Source: Flavihumibacter profundi (lineage in GTDB: Bacteria; Bacteroidota; Bacteroidia; Chitinophagales; Chitinophagaceae). Taken from it: a stretch of DNA of 64,000 bases. Location of the stretch: contig NZ_JAIQXE010000004.1 of assembly GCF_020076305.1 (NCBI RefSeq), positions 248,001-312,000 of the forward strand, written 5' to 3'. The notes below the pieces were generated by a model, which saw nothing but the letters and a program-made list of their open reading frames with translations, was not told the DNA's origin and ran no database searches. A program made the position numbers and the translations under genes. Every line of letters starts with the position of its first letter. Within the stretch, counting starts at the first letter, position 1. Of the stretch, positions 8,733 through 17,829 are shown piece by piece.

Positions 8733-9482
8733 ATGGATGCTTTATTTGACCAGTCTGTCGCTAATTGGTTGCTGATTATTTTATCCGCTTTTATTATCGG
8801 CCTTTCTAAAGCCGGATTAAAAGGCTTCGAAATGATGAATGTTACCATCATGGCCATCGTCTTTGGCGGCAAAGCTTCAACCGGCGTTGTTTTGCCCCTG
8901 CTATGCTTTGCAGATATACTTGCAGTTAAATATTACCATCGCCATGCACAGTGGAACTTTGTCTGGAAATTGATACCATGGATGGTAGCAGGAATTTTAG
9001 TAGGAGTTTATGTGGGTAAAGACCTTGATGAAGCTTTGTTCCGGAAAGTTATGGCAGTTATCATCGGACTTACTGTAATCATCATGGTATTGATGGAAAC
9101 AAGGCGAAACATAGTGATACCGGATAACAAATTATTTACAGCTACCATGGGCCTGGCTTCCGGCTTTACTACCATGCTGGGTAATCTTGCCGGTGCTTTT
9201 TCCAATCTTTATTTCCTGGCAATGCGTATGGTTAAAAATGATTTTATTGGGACGGCAGCATGGGTTTTCCTGGTAATTAATTTATTCAAACTTCCTTTCC
9301 AGGTTATTTACTGGAAAAATATTTCAGGGGCTTCATTAAAGACAGATTTCTTGCTGCTACCGGCACTGGTTGCCGGCTTCTGGTTAGGCCTGAAACTGGT
9401 GGCAAAAATCAGGGATGATAGTTATCGGAAAGTAGTTTTGATACTTACGCTTATCGGGGCCGGTTTCATTTTTTTCAGGTAA
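8733..9482 (+). CDS. TauE/SafE family permease
   Basis: A 249-residue polytopic membrane protein of the TauE/SafE (PF01925) family, which exports or imports sulfite, sulfoacetate and other small organic anions. About seven or eight hydrophobic helices are visible. The N-terminal repeat has LLIILSAFIIGLSKAGLKG, a typical TauE start, and the second repeat begins near TMGLASGFTTMLGNLAGAF. An in-frame ATG exists at 8709, but I prefer 8733 (MDALFDQSV), which leaves the usual short N-terminus. It stands alone between a divergent and a convergent gene (the alpha-galactosidase ends 10 bases away), so its neighbours do not reveal the substrate. A link to the encapsulin/desulfurase sulfur locus 2.4 kb away is only speculative. 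Confidence 0.88.
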   Translation: MDALFDQSVANWLLIILSAFIIGLSKAGLKGFEMMNVTIMAIVFGGKASTGVVLPLLCFADILAVKYYHRHAQWNFVWKLIPWMVAGILVGVYVGKDLDEALFRKVMAVIIGLTVIIMVLMETRRNIVIPDNKLFTATMGLASGFTTMLGNLAGAFSNLYFLAMRMVKNDFIGTAAWVFLVINLFKLPFQVIYWKNISGASLKTDFLLLPALVAGFWLGLKLVAKIRDDSYRKVVLILTLIGAGFIFFR

Positions 9483-9491
9483 GTAGTCCTC

Positions 9492-11714
9492 CTATTTTAC
9501 TTCATCAATTTGTAACACTACACTTGTCCTTAATAAAGTTACATCCGGATTAATTCCCACCTTCATCAAAAAGTCTCCTGTATATTCCTTGTTGCCATCA
9601 ATTGTTGATGCTATTCCAGGGTAAGTATTGATTTCCTTAACCCTGTACTTTTTCTGCGGATCTAAACCGTTCAGCACAACCGGCCTGTCAGTAGCCGTAA
9701 TTTTATAACGGGTATTCACCAGGTAATTAAACATAACGGCCCTGGTTTTATCGCGACTAACATAGAGCAGTGCGGAGATGTCGGCTTCATGTGGATTAAC
9801 CAGCCTGTATTGATCTCCATGCCAGACAATATCCTTAAAAGAATGATAGTTTTTAATCGCCTGCTGTGCGAAACTGCGGTCCATTGCATTCAGGTGACTA
9901 GTCACAATATCAAAACCCAGTTTGCCCATGCTGGCAACATCAATCCTGAACTTGAGGGGTTGCCTTCCCCAATCGGTTACATGGTTGTCGGTTACAATTG
10001 CCGGGAAGAAATAGGAATAGTCCCATTGCTGGAATATCCGCTCAACAGGCTCTGTATCATCACTGGGCCAGAATTCAGTATAGTATTTCAGTAATTCATA
10101 ATCGCCCCGCCCGCCTCCGCCAGAACATAACATCATTGGCACTTTCGGATATTTTGCCCGGATTCTTTCCAATACAGCGTATAATCCTTTTACATATTCC
10201 ACATATAAATGTGACTGAGGTAATCCCCTTTTTTGCAGGTAAGGTGAATAGGCATTATATATGACCGCATTACAATCCCATTTGATAAATGCCAGCTCCG
10301 GGTTTTTAGTAAAGAGATTATCCACTACACCAAAAACGAAATCCTGCACATCAGGGTTTGCAAGGTCTAGCACTAACTGATTACGGAAATATTTTTCAGG
10401 CCTTTGTGGCTGCCGTATAACCCAATCCAAATGTTTTTCATATAATTCACTTTTCGGGTTTACCATTTCAGGCTCCAACCAGATACCAAATTTTAATCCC
10501 TCCTGCCTGGCTTCTTGTACAAGGTACCCCAATCCGCTTGGCAGTTTTTTTACATTCTCCTGCCAGTCGCCAAGTCCGGCTGTATCACCATCCCTTGGAT
10601 GCTTATTACCAAACCAGCCATCGTCCAGTAAGAACATATCAACCCCTAATTCTTTTGCACCTTTAAACAAACCTTTCAATTTGTTCTCATCAAAATTGAA
10701 ATAAGTGGCTTCCCAATTATTCAGGAGGGTTAAACGTTCACCCTCACCATCCAGTACCCGGTATTTCCGTGCCCAGTTGTGGAGGCCACGGCTGGCTTCC
10801 CCTGTACCGGAATTCGATAAGGCATAGACCAGTGATGGTGTTTTGAAAGATTGGTTGGGTTGCAGTGTGTATTCTGATTCATACGGATTAATACCTGCGA
10901 TAAAACGGAGATTCCTGTATGAATCCACTTCAAAATCAAGCTTGAAATTGCCGCACCAGGCCAGCTGTCCAAGCATTACTGTACCTTCATTTTCAGAAGC
11001 AGGCTTACCAAATGAGAGTATAAAATTTGGCGATTGCAGGAGCATGGCCCTGGTCCCCAATTTAGAATCCACGGATCTTAAACCAGGCAATAATTTTGTT
11101 TCCCCGGGCTGCATTTCCCTTGCCCAGCCGCTATTGTAAGTGGTCAGGTAAAAATCCTTATTCGAGAAATACATATTTGCGGAAGCATATTTCCTAAGGA
11201 TTACCGGGCCTTTTTCACTATGCCGGATTTCAGTCCACTGTTCAATCACATTTTCCTTTTTCCAGACTTTATAATATAAACTGACCTGGAAAGCATACAA
11301 TGGATCCTTTAATACAATGGTAGTAAGGTAACTATTAGCATCGATCGGTTTCACTTCATGCCGCAGGTATTTGAGGTCAAGGGATTTATTACCATCAGCA
11401 TGCGTTACCTGGATGGCAGGTTCTGATAAATTCCACGTTCCTGCTGGCGTATAGGCCGCATCATAAATGCCTGCATTATCGTCATTGTAATTGTATCCGC
11501 CTGAAACAGCAGCATACTCATTAGGGTATGCCAGCGGTTTACCAAAATACACGGTATGCAAACCGTTACTTATATCGGTTTGCAAAACAATAACATGATT
11601 TTCTGTTTCAATTGGAATAGTTACGGGTTGGGCAACCAGGGAGGCAGAACCAACAATTAAACCAAATGCCACAATGGCTTTTTTAGGCCAACTAAGAAAA
11701 ATAAGCCTGCTCAT
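9492..11714 (-). CDS. Alpha-galactosidase, GH36 (melibiase)
   Basis: A 740-residue exported enzyme that hydrolyses terminal alpha-1,6-galactose from raffinose-type sugars or galactomannan. The N-terminal 30 residues are a signal peptide ending AQPV. Then come a beta-sandwich domain (to about residue 330), the (beta/alpha)8 domain with FLLDDGWFG (about 361-369), GIWLEPEMVNP, the nucleophile Asp in FIKWDCN (about 475-481), the acid/base Asp in WPSDDTEP (about 550), and a C-terminal beta domain. Length and motif order match bacterial GH36. It is the last gene of a probable minus-strand operon (isomerase-like, ThuA, serine hydrolase, GH36); the gap to the upstream gene is 26 bases. Periplasmic action is inferred from the signal peptide. 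Confidence 0.93.
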   Translation of the reverse strand: MSRLIFLSWPKKAIVAFGLIVGSASLVAQPVTIPIETENHVIVLQTDISNGLHTVYFGKPLAYPNEYAAVSGGYNYNDDNAGIYDAAYTPAGTWNLSEPAIQVTHADGNKSLDLKYLRHEVKPIDANSYLTTIVLKDPLYAFQVSLYYKVWKKENVIEQWTEIRHSEKGPVILRKYASANMYFSNKDFYLTTYNSGWAREMQPGETKLLPGLRSVDSKLGTRAMLLQSPNFILSFGKPASENEGTVMLGQLAWCGNFKLDFEVDSYRNLRFIAGINPYESEYTLQPNQSFKTPSLVYALSNSGTGEASRGLHNWARKYRVLDGEGERLTLLNNWEATYFNFDENKLKGLFKGAKELGVDMFLLDDGWFGNKHPRDGDTAGLGDWQENVKKLPSGLGYLVQEARQEGLKFGIWLEPEMVNPKSELYEKHLDWVIRQPQRPEKYFRNQLVLDLANPDVQDFVFGVVDNLFTKNPELAFIKWDCNAVIYNAYSPYLQKRGLPQSHLYVEYVKGLYAVLERIRAKYPKVPMMLCSGGGGRGDYELLKYYTEFWPSDDTEPVERIFQQWDYSYFFPAIVTDNHVTDWGRQPLKFRIDVASMGKLGFDIVTSHLNAMDRSFAQQAIKNYHSFKDIVWHGDQYRLVNPHEADISALLYVSRDKTRAVMFNYLVNTRYKITATDRPVVLNGLDPQKKYRVKEINTYPGIASTIDGNKEYTGDFLMKVGINPDVTLLRTSVVLQIDEVK

Positions 11715-11740
11715 CTTTTGTTACCTTATTGTATTGTTAA

Positions 11741-13039
11741 TTAGTCATCCAGAGACTGATATATCATTTGCCTGAAAAGGTTATTGAGGTTATCACCTTT
11801 TGTATCCTGGGTTTGCTTCATAATAACTCCAATGATTTTCTCCTTGGGATCGGCGAAATAATTTGTGTTGAAATAACCACCCCAGGTGAATGTACCTGCA
11901 CTGCCCGCTCCTCCCCTGCCTTCACCATTTGCAGTGAGGACGCTATAAGCCAGTCCGAAAAAACTGTCGCCTTTTTCGCCGCCAAAAAGGGTATCTACCT
12001 GGTTTGATAAAATGGTCTTCACAGTAGAGCGGCTTAATATCCTTTTTCCGCCAAGCTCACCTCCGTTCAGATACATTTGCAGGAATGTTGCGTAATCTTT
12101 TGCTGTGCTCGACAACCCGGCACCACCGCTAAAAAAGGATTTAGCCCCTTTTACCGGGTATTCAGGATCGTAGAAAGTAACGGGAAATCTTTCCCATTGC
12201 CCGTCTTTACCAGGCCGCTGCACCGCAACCATACGCTGGTATTTATTTTCAGGCAGGTAAAAATAAGAATCTGACATACCTAATGGTTCGAAGATTTTTT
12301 TACGCAAAAATTCATCGAAGCCCATTCCGGAAACCACTTCAATAAAATAGCCCAGTACATCCAGGCCTTCGGAATAAGTAAATTTCTCACCGGGATTATG
12401 GTGAAGTGGCAGCCTGGCCAGTTTTTTTACGCTTTCACCAATTTTAACCGGCTCTGTAGTGAACAGGTCTGTGATACCAGCTTTCTTATAGATCGCCTTA
12501 AATCTTTCGTCACCATCAATTTCACCATAACCCAAACCAGATGTGTGGCTCAACAATTGCCTGATGGTGATTTCGCTTTTAGCTGGTTCAGTGGTATAAC
12601 TGGTATCCTTAAAGGAAAAAGACTTAATCAGTGTGGGGTTTTTGAACTCGGGAATATATTTTGAAATGGGATCATCCAGCTGGAATTTTCCTTCTTCCCA
12701 AAGCATCATTACTGCTGTTGATGTGATGGCCTTGCTCATAGACGCAATCCTGAAAATATCGTCTTTTTTCAGGGTTTTATTACCAGGGTTATCGGCCATC
12801 CCGAATGCTTTATAATAGACGATTTTTCCATTCCGTACAACAATAGCCGCCACTCCGGGCACTTCCTTGTTGTTGATGGACTGCTGGAAAATATTGTCCA
12901 TCCGCGCGAGTCGTTCGCCCGACATACCAACACTTTCGGGCGATGCTTCACCAAGTGCGGGGGAATTTTTTGCTGATTTTGTCTGCGTAAATCCAGCCGT
13001 GCAAACGCAGAGCAGGAGCAGGGCAAGTATATTTTTCAT
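11741..13039 (-). CDS. Serine hydrolase, class C beta-lactamase/esterase family
   Basis: A 432-residue exported serine hydrolase of the beta-lactamase-related (PF00144) fold. It has a signal peptide (MKNILALLLLCVCTAGFTQ). The SxxK catalytic motif is SMSK. The Tyr motif reads YSEG rather than the YxN of true AmpC, and GTFTWGG stands in the position of the KTG-like strand. These features point to an esterase or D-aminopeptidase-like enzyme rather than an antibiotic resistance beta-lactamase. Such genes are often found in Bacteroidota sugar-degradation loci, where they may deacylate glycans. Here it lies between ThuA and alpha-galactosidase genes in the same orientation (57- and 26-base gaps). 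Substrate unknown. Confidence 0.85.
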   Translation of the reverse strand: MKNILALLLLCVCTAGFTQTKSAKNSPALGEASPESVGMSGERLARMDNIFQQSINNKEVPGVAAIVVRNGKIVYYKAFGMADNPGNKTLKKDDIFRIASMSKAITSTAVMMLWEEGKFQLDDPISKYIPEFKNPTLIKSFSFKDTSYTTEPAKSEITIRQLLSHTSGLGYGEIDGDERFKAIYKKAGITDLFTTEPVKIGESVKKLARLPLHHNPGEKFTYSEGLDVLGYFIEVVSGMGFDEFLRKKIFEPLGMSDSYFYLPENKYQRMVAVQRPGKDGQWERFPVTFYDPEYPVKGAKSFFSGGAGLSSTAKDYATFLQMYLNGGELGGKRILSRSTVKTILSNQVDTLFGGEKGDSFFGLAYSVLTANGEGRGGAGSAGTFTWGGYFNTNYFADPKEKIIGVIMKQTQDTKGDNLNNLFRQMIYQSLDD

Positions 13040-13096
13040 GATGTTAGCTTTGATAGCTACAAATTGCTGGTAATTATTAAATTATCCAAATACATT

Positions 13097-13927
13097 TTAC
13101 CTGCCACGCTTTCCCGCCAACCATAACAAACCATCTATGACCAGCTTATCCTGGATGACATTACCAAACTGGAAAGAAAGTACGGCATTTGTACCATGTT
13201 CATAATCTATATCATTATGACCCATATTCAGGTAAAGCATCCTGTATTTTTTGTTGGTCCAAACAACCGGGTAATAGCCACTATGCCATATTTCATATGG
13301 TTTTGGGCCTGTTCCCAATGGGAAACTTGAACCATCAATCGACAGCAATATATCTATATCATGATTTTTGGTAAGGTCCTTTTCCCAACTGTACCATTCA
13401 TTTGGAGATGACTTAAAGGTTTTGGGCAGGTTACGGGTTGCAGGATGTTTCCTGTTCTCCACCCGAAGGATTGCCGCAGTGGGCCGCCAGGTATTTCCTT
13501 TGTATTGACCCGCTCCAATAAACACATTATGGTACCAATCCCAGTCCTGGTTAAATGCTGATGGGGTTAGTGCGAACCCTGCAAAGTGAAATCCCATCCA
13601 GGCACCACCCTGCTCCATATATTGCCGGAATGCTGCCCTTTGCGCAGGAATTTCTGGTCGGGTATCTAAAAAAAGAACGACCTGGTATCCCTTTAAAAAT
13701 TGTTCATTCAGGTTATTCCAGTCGCTGGTTGAATCATATTGAAAATGATACCTGTTCGCCATTTCAGGAAACCAGCAATTGGCTTCATGTACAAAACTAA
13801 TATGAGCCGCGTCTTCTTTGGCAGTGTAAAATGCAATGACCTTAAATAATGGCTTGTTGCTTTGTGCCCTGGCCTGCAAAACAATAGCAAAACAAAACAA
13901 CAATACAACAAAGCTCCTGGTGATCAT
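13097..13927 (-). CDS. ThuA-like domain protein, exported
   Basis: A 276-residue protein with signal peptide (MITRSFVVLLFCFAIVLQARAQ) and a ThuA-like (PF06283) fold. Segments seen are FKVIAFYTAKEDAAHISFVHEA, YQVVLFLDTRPEIPAQRAAFRQYMEQGGAWMGFHFAG split by a short linker, and a C-terminal NMGHNDIDYE. ThuA proteins have a class-I glutamine-amidotransferase-like fold and take part in sugar (trehalose and related disaccharide) utilisation in rhizobia; in Bacteroidota they are commonly secreted and placed beside sugar isomerases and dehydrogenases. It follows the isomerase gene by 13 bases, so the two are surely in one operon. The enzymatic reaction is not established for this family. Confidence 0.85.
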   Translation of the reverse strand: MITRSFVVLLFCFAIVLQARAQSNKPLFKVIAFYTAKEDAAHISFVHEANCWFPEMANRYHFQYDSTSDWNNLNEQFLKGYQVVLFLDTRPEIPAQRAAFRQYMEQGGAWMGFHFAGFALTPSAFNQDWDWYHNVFIGAGQYKGNTWRPTAAILRVENRKHPATRNLPKTFKSSPNEWYSWEKDLTKNHDIDILLSIDGSSFPLGTGPKPYEIWHSGYYPVVWTNKKYRMLYLNMGHNDIDYEHGTNAVLSFQFGNVIQDKLVIDGLLWLAGKRGR

Positions 13928-13940
13928 CTTGAGTAGACAG

Positions 13941-14903
13941 CTATTTTTTTAATGCAGCGAGGTAATCAAAACTTTTCTTTAGGGCAATTTCAGGTTCTGC
14001 CACCATATCCTGTTCAACGAAAAAGTGTTTCACCCCTGTCGCCTTTGCCTTTGCCAATATGGTTTTCAGGTCGATCACGCCATTTCCTGCAGTAGTCATG
14101 TAAGGGAATAATTCAATCCACTGTTTGGCATTTCCTCCATCGCCCGAAAAATGCACTTCCTTGGCCATATCTTTTACATGCATCAAATGATAGCGGTTTC
14201 GGTATTTATCGAGGTAATCCAGGGGGTTAGCACCACCTGCTATGGTCCAGTACAGGTCCATTTCCAGGTAAACCAGCGACGGGTCTGTGCCGTCTAAAAT
14301 AATTTTCAGCGGAACCTGGCCATCTACTTCCTTAATGCCATAACCATGGTTATGGTAAGTAAATTTAATGCCCTCCTGCTTTGCAGCAGCGCCAATTTTA
14401 TTAAACGCATCAGCGATTTTTTTATAGTCGTCCAGTGTTTGCCTTTTTTCATCAGGAATGGCCGGCAGAACAACATATTCTGTCCCAAGGTCTCGGGCGG
14501 CCTCACCCAGTTTTTGCATGCCATTCTGCAAAGTATCCAGGTCGGTATGCATTGAAGGCGCCTTAAGTCCATTGTCTTTCAGCATCTTTTTTATTTCGCC
14601 TGCGGAATGTCCGAAGAAACCACTTCCCTTAAATCCGAGGGCAGGTGTAACCGCTTCCCATCTTTGCCTTGCGGCTTCAGTGCTGAAAGGGTAAGGGCCA
14701 TAGAGTTCCACTTCTTTATAGCCCATATTGGATAGCATTGATAATGATCCGGGAAGGTCTTTTTCCAGCAATTTAGGCAGGGAGAAAAACTGGATACCAA
14801 TATTTTTCAGCAAGGGGGAAGCCGCAAATATTGCTTCGGGAAATAAAAGCGAGGTTGCAGATATTGCCGCAGTATTGCGGATGAAATTTCGCCTGTTTAA
14901 CAT
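13941..14903 (-). CDS. Sugar phosphate isomerase/epimerase-like TIM barrel protein, Tat-exported
   Basis: A 320-residue xylose-isomerase-like TIM barrel (PF01261). The start MLNRRNFIRNTAAISATSLLF is a twin-arginine signal (RRNFIR), so the folded protein would be exported with its metal. KFTYHNHGYG and LYLEMDLYWT hold the His and Glu/Asp residues that bind the divalent metal in this family, and HLMHVKDMAKEVHF provides the later His/Asp. It likely isomerises, epimerises or dehydrates a free sugar or 3-keto sugar outside the cytoplasm. It is the first gene after the strong terminator at 14942-14984 and is followed closely by ThuA. Substrate unknown. Confidence 0.85.
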   Translation of the reverse strand: MLNRRNFIRNTAAISATSLLFPEAIFAASPLLKNIGIQFFSLPKLLEKDLPGSLSMLSNMGYKEVELYGPYPFSTEAARQRWEAVTPALGFKGSGFFGHSAGEIKKMLKDNGLKAPSMHTDLDTLQNGMQKLGEAARDLGTEYVVLPAIPDEKRQTLDDYKKIADAFNKIGAAAKQEGIKFTYHNHGYGIKEVDGQVPLKIILDGTDPSLVYLEMDLYWTIAGGANPLDYLDKYRNRYHLMHVKDMAKEVHFSGDGGNAKQWIELFPYMTTAGNGVIDLKTILAKAKATGVKHFFVEQDMVAEPEIALKKSFDYLAALKK

Positions 14904-14941
14904 GGCAAGTCGTTTTTAAAATGACAATGTAATTTAGGCAT

Positions 14942-14984
14942 AAAAAAACATTGGGCAGATATAGGATTACCTAACTGCCCAATG
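14942..14984 (-). terminator. Rho-independent terminator after isomerase-like lipoprotein gene
   Basis: A perfect 10-bp stem, CATTGGGCAG (14949-14958) with CTGCCCAATG (14975-14984), encloses a 16-nt loop and on the minus strand is followed by seven T (14942-14948). It sits 31 bases after the stop of the gene ending at 15015 and separates that gene from the isomerase/ThuA operon. This is the clearest intrinsic terminator in the window. Confidence 0.85.
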
Positions 14985-15014
14985 ATTCAACTTTATGGAA
15001 AAATTTCCTGTTTA

Positions 15015-15917
15015 TTATTTTAGTTTACCCACCTCGTCGTGATAAAATTTTACAATCTCAATAACATCCGGCAAATTATGCTCCCAGTTTGATTCATGTT
15101 CAATAGACAGCATTCCGCTGAATTTCTGGCGTTTTAACTCCTGCAAAACATCACCAATCTTAATGACACCCTTGCCCACAATGGTATCTGCAGCATCTAC
15201 CTGGCCAAATTTAACCACATCTTTAAAATGCAATCCATACACATGGCCTTCCAGTTTTTTAAGGCATTCAACAGGATCGAGGCCATTTCTTGTCCAATGG
15301 CCGATATCCGCCAAAGCGCCGATATTCGGGTGCCCGTTGGTAGCTTCCAAAACGGAATCAGGACTCCAGTAATGACTGGGTTTAGGGTGATCATGTATTG
15401 CAACTTTAATATTATAAACCCCGGCAAGGCTATCTACATAATTCCATTGGTCTTTGCGTGGCTCTGCAGTTATATAGCTCAGGCCGAAATCCTTGCCCAG
15501 TTCGAATGCCTTCAGCCATTCTGCATTGGTCGCTGGTGAAATTACCCCCATAGCAGTAATGCTGATACCTTTTGATTGCAGCAATTGCTTCAACTGAGCA
15601 CGGGTTTCAGGCTTCATGGAAACACCGAATTCACCCTTCATGTTGCCACCCAGTTTCTGGCCCCAGAAGGCCTCTATATTTTTAACCCCGGCACTATCAA
15701 CCTTATCCAGCGCCTCTGTAAATGTAAATAACCTGAATGTCCACATCTGTACGCCAATTTTCCAGTTATCAGTAATAGCAGTGGAACTGGCGGCAGTGGC
15801 GGTGGCAGTTGTATCTACTGGTGCCTCAGCCTCCGGCTTTTTCTCCGGTCCGTTATTACATTGTGTGAGGCCGGCTGCCAAAACGCAGCATACTCCCAAA
15901 AAAGCCAATCGTTTCAT
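15015..15917 (-). CDS. Sugar phosphate isomerase/epimerase-like lipoprotein
   Basis: A 300-residue xylose-isomerase-like TIM barrel with a lipoprotein signal peptide (MKRLAFLGVCCVLAAGLTQC), followed by a Pro/Glu/Ala/Thr-rich linker of about 35 residues and then WKIGVQMWTFRLF, where the barrel begins. Metal-site segments VAIHDHPKPSHYW, GALADIGHWTRNG and HVYGLHFKDV are present. I start at 15917. The in-frame ATG at 16127 would add 70 residues that overlap the divergent ridA start, and it would place the signal peptide inside the protein. It is a single-gene transcript ended by the terminator at 14942-14984. It may act on the same sugar as the Tat-exported paralogue downstream; the two share only the fold. 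Confidence 0.85.
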   Translation of the reverse strand: MKRLAFLGVCCVLAAGLTQCNNGPEKKPEAEAPVDTTATATAASSTAITDNWKIGVQMWTFRLFTFTEALDKVDSAGVKNIEAFWGQKLGGNMKGEFGVSMKPETRAQLKQLLQSKGISITAMGVISPATNAEWLKAFELGKDFGLSYITAEPRKDQWNYVDSLAGVYNIKVAIHDHPKPSHYWSPDSVLEATNGHPNIGALADIGHWTRNGLDPVECLKKLEGHVYGLHFKDVVKFGQVDAADTIVGKGVIKIGDVLQELKRQKFSGMLSIEHESNWEHNLPDVIEIVKFYHDEVGKLK

Positions 15918-16084
15918 AATGCAGTATTTATTATTTGAGGAAGAAAGATAAATAATTTCTGTACACGGGCTGCAAAGCCCATTTGTAAATGCCTGGCTAA
16001 ACGCACAATCGTTTGCGTTCAATGGTTTCCCATATTTCACGGTAAATAACGTAAATTCCAGTACTACTAAATTAATATAGAACC
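15918..16084. promoter_or_regulatory. Divergent promoter region between isomerase lipoprotein and the 14-gene operon
   Basis: This 167-base region must hold promoters for both directions. On the minus strand, TATCTTTC near 15944-15951 fits the Bacteroidota -7 box (TAnnTTTG with one change), with a TTTG about 22 bases upstream. A GGGCTTTGCAGCCC palindrome sits in the middle and could be an operator. For the plus strand I do not see a convincing box. Confidence 0.35.
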
Positions 16085-16546
16085 ATGCAAACACAACGCA
16101 GATCACTCTTAAAAAATCTAATGGCATTAGTAGCAGGGGTAGCCGGTGTTGGTTTAAGCGCCAAAGCCATGGGTAATCCCACTGCTGAAAAAGAATCGGG
16201 TAATATAGCCTACGACCAGGAAATACCCTTGTTTTCGGGGCACACCAAACTCGGGAATATGGTATTTATCGCAGGCAAAGGCGCCCATTTTGCTGGTGAT
16301 ATTGTGGCGCATACCGATCACGTTTTAAAGGAACTGGAGAAAGAACTTTTACTGGCAGGGTCTTCCATGGAAAAAGTATTAAAAGTAACCGTCTACCTGA
16401 ATGACATTGCTGATTATAAAGCTATGAATGATACCTACAAAGGTCGTTTTGGAAAAAATCCACCAGTTCGTTCTACCATTGCCGTTGCAAAAGGTGGTGT
16501 TCCCGGCGATTCACTGGTAGAAATGGATTGCATTGCTTACATCTAA
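16085..16546 (+). CDS. RidA family enamine/imine deaminase with export signal
   Basis: A 153-residue protein. Residues 1-30 (MQTQRRSLLKNLMALVAGVAG...) have a twin-arginine-like motif and hydrophobic core. Residues from about 40 are a RidA/YjgF/UK114 domain: ARG-containing PPVRSTIAV holds the conserved catalytic Arg and VEMDCIAYI the C-terminal Glu. RidA hydrolyses reactive 2-enamines and imines released by PLP-dependent lyases to 2-keto acids and ammonia. Cytoplasmic RidA has no signal peptide, so an exported form is unusual. It heads a tightly spaced operon with three exported SelA-like PLP enzymes, which would be the source of such intermediates. The first ATG (16085) is chosen because it includes the RR motif. 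Confidence 0.88.
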   Translation: MQTQRRSLLKNLMALVAGVAGVGLSAKAMGNPTAEKESGNIAYDQEIPLFSGHTKLGNMVFIAGKGAHFAGDIVAHTDHVLKELEKELLLAGSSMEKVLKVTVYLNDIADYKAMNDTYKGRFGKNPPVRSTIAVAKGGVPGDSLVEMDCIAYI

Positions 16547-16584
16547 GCAAGGTGGTTGGGTCTTTTCACCAATAAAATTTTTAC

Positions 16585-17808
16585 ATGAAACGCAGAGAAA
16601 TACTAAAAGGGATATCATTGCTACCATTCGGAACTGGAATCGTGGCTGCAGTAGCTCCCTTAACCACGGCAAAAGCTGCCGGCAAAGCCAACGGCCGTAA
16701 CCTCTTCAGCGAATTGGGTGTGCGCACATTTATCAATGCAGCAGGCACTTATACAGCCATGACCGGTTCCCTGATGCGGGATGAAGTTATAGAAGCCATT
16801 CAAAGCGCATCCAGGGACTTTTGCATGCTTGATGAACTGCAGGATAAAGTGGGCGAAAAAATTGCCAGCCTTGTCCATTCAGAATCTGCAGTGGTTACCG
16901 CAGGCTGTTTTTCTGCAATGACACTCGGACTGGCCGGGGTTCTTACAGGAATGGACCAAAAGAAAGTTGAAATGTTGCCTAACCTTGATGGCAGTGGCAT
17001 GAAATCAGAAGTGATCATCCAGAATGGACATAATATTGGTTATTCCCATGCGCTTACCAACACCGGCTGCAAAATTATTTTTGTTGAAACCATTGCCGAT
17101 GTGGAAAAGGCTATCAATGAAAAAACTGCCCTGCTATGGTTCCTGAATGTACAATCAGATAAAGGCAGTATAACACATGAACAATGGGTTGCACTTGGAA
17201 AAAAATTCCATATCCCAACCATGATTGACATTGCGGCCGATGTGCCACCGGTGAGTAACCTGTGGAAATTTCACGACATGGGATTTGACCTGGTTTGTAT
17301 TTCTGGCGGTAAAGCCATGCGTGGTCCGCAAAGTGCAGGATTACTTATGGGCAGGAAAGACCTGATAGCTGCTGCCCGATTGAGTATGCCGCCCAGGGGA
17401 TCTACTATTGGCCGCGGCATGAAAGTAAATAAGGAAGAAATACTGGGCATGTATGTGGCGCTCGAACATTTTATTCACAATGATCATGAGAAAGAATGGA
17501 AGGAATGGGAGAGCCGCATTAGTACTATTGAGCGCGCAGTTAAACCTTTTAAAGGCCTGACCACAGAAGTAAAAGTACCAACCCTTGGAAATGTAACACC
17601 TACCCTGCATATTACCTGGGATAGTACAGCCATTAAACACACCACCAAAACCCTGCAGGAAAATCTGCGGAATGGCAACCCCTCAATTGAAGTGATCGGA
17701 AATGGCGATAACCACATCACTATTACTGCCTGGGTAATGAAAGCTGGCGATGAAAAAATTGTTGCATCCCGGTTAAAAGAAGAGTTCACTAAAGCAATAT
17801 CTGTTTAG
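16585..17808 (+). CDS. SelA-like PLP enzyme (DgaE/EF_0838 type), Tat-exported, paralogue 1
   Basis: A 407-residue fold-type I PLP enzyme of the SelA-related group that includes D-glucosaminate-6-phosphate ammonia-lyase DgaE. The start MKRREILKGISLLPFG is a Tat signal. FINAAGTYTAMTGSLM, AVVTAGCFSAMTLGL, MIDIAADVPPV and the PLP lysine segment SGGKAMRGPQSAG (K243) are seen. It is not a selenocysteine synthase: there is no selB or tRNA-Sec nearby and it is exported. The likely reaction is beta-elimination of water and ammonia from a 2-amino-3-hydroxy acid to a 2-keto-3-deoxy acid. It most resembles paralogue 3 at 25513-26724 (same length and same motif variants). It lies 38 bases after ridA and 21 before the next gene. 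Confidence 0.85.
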   Translation: MKRREILKGISLLPFGTGIVAAVAPLTTAKAAGKANGRNLFSELGVRTFINAAGTYTAMTGSLMRDEVIEAIQSASRDFCMLDELQDKVGEKIASLVHSESAVVTAGCFSAMTLGLAGVLTGMDQKKVEMLPNLDGSGMKSEVIIQNGHNIGYSHALTNTGCKIIFVETIADVEKAINEKTALLWFLNVQSDKGSITHEQWVALGKKFHIPTMIDIAADVPPVSNLWKFHDMGFDLVCISGGKAMRGPQSAGLLMGRKDLIAAARLSMPPRGSTIGRGMKVNKEEILGMYVALEHFIHNDHEKEWKEWESRISTIERAVKPFKGLTTEVKVPTLGNVTPTLHITWDSTAIKHTTKTLQENLRNGNPSIEVIGNGDNHITITAWVMKAGDEKIVASRLKEEFTKAISV

Positions 17809-17829
17809 TCTAAAAATCCTGTATTTATT

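Noticed and set aside
11741-13039. Antibiotic-resistance AmpC beta-lactamase
   Set aside because: The YxN and KTG motifs are changed (YSEG, TWGG) and the gene is in a sugar operon.
15918-16127. 70-residue extension of the isomerase lipoprotein to 16127
   Set aside because: It would bury the lipoprotein signal peptide inside the protein and overlap the divergent ridA start.
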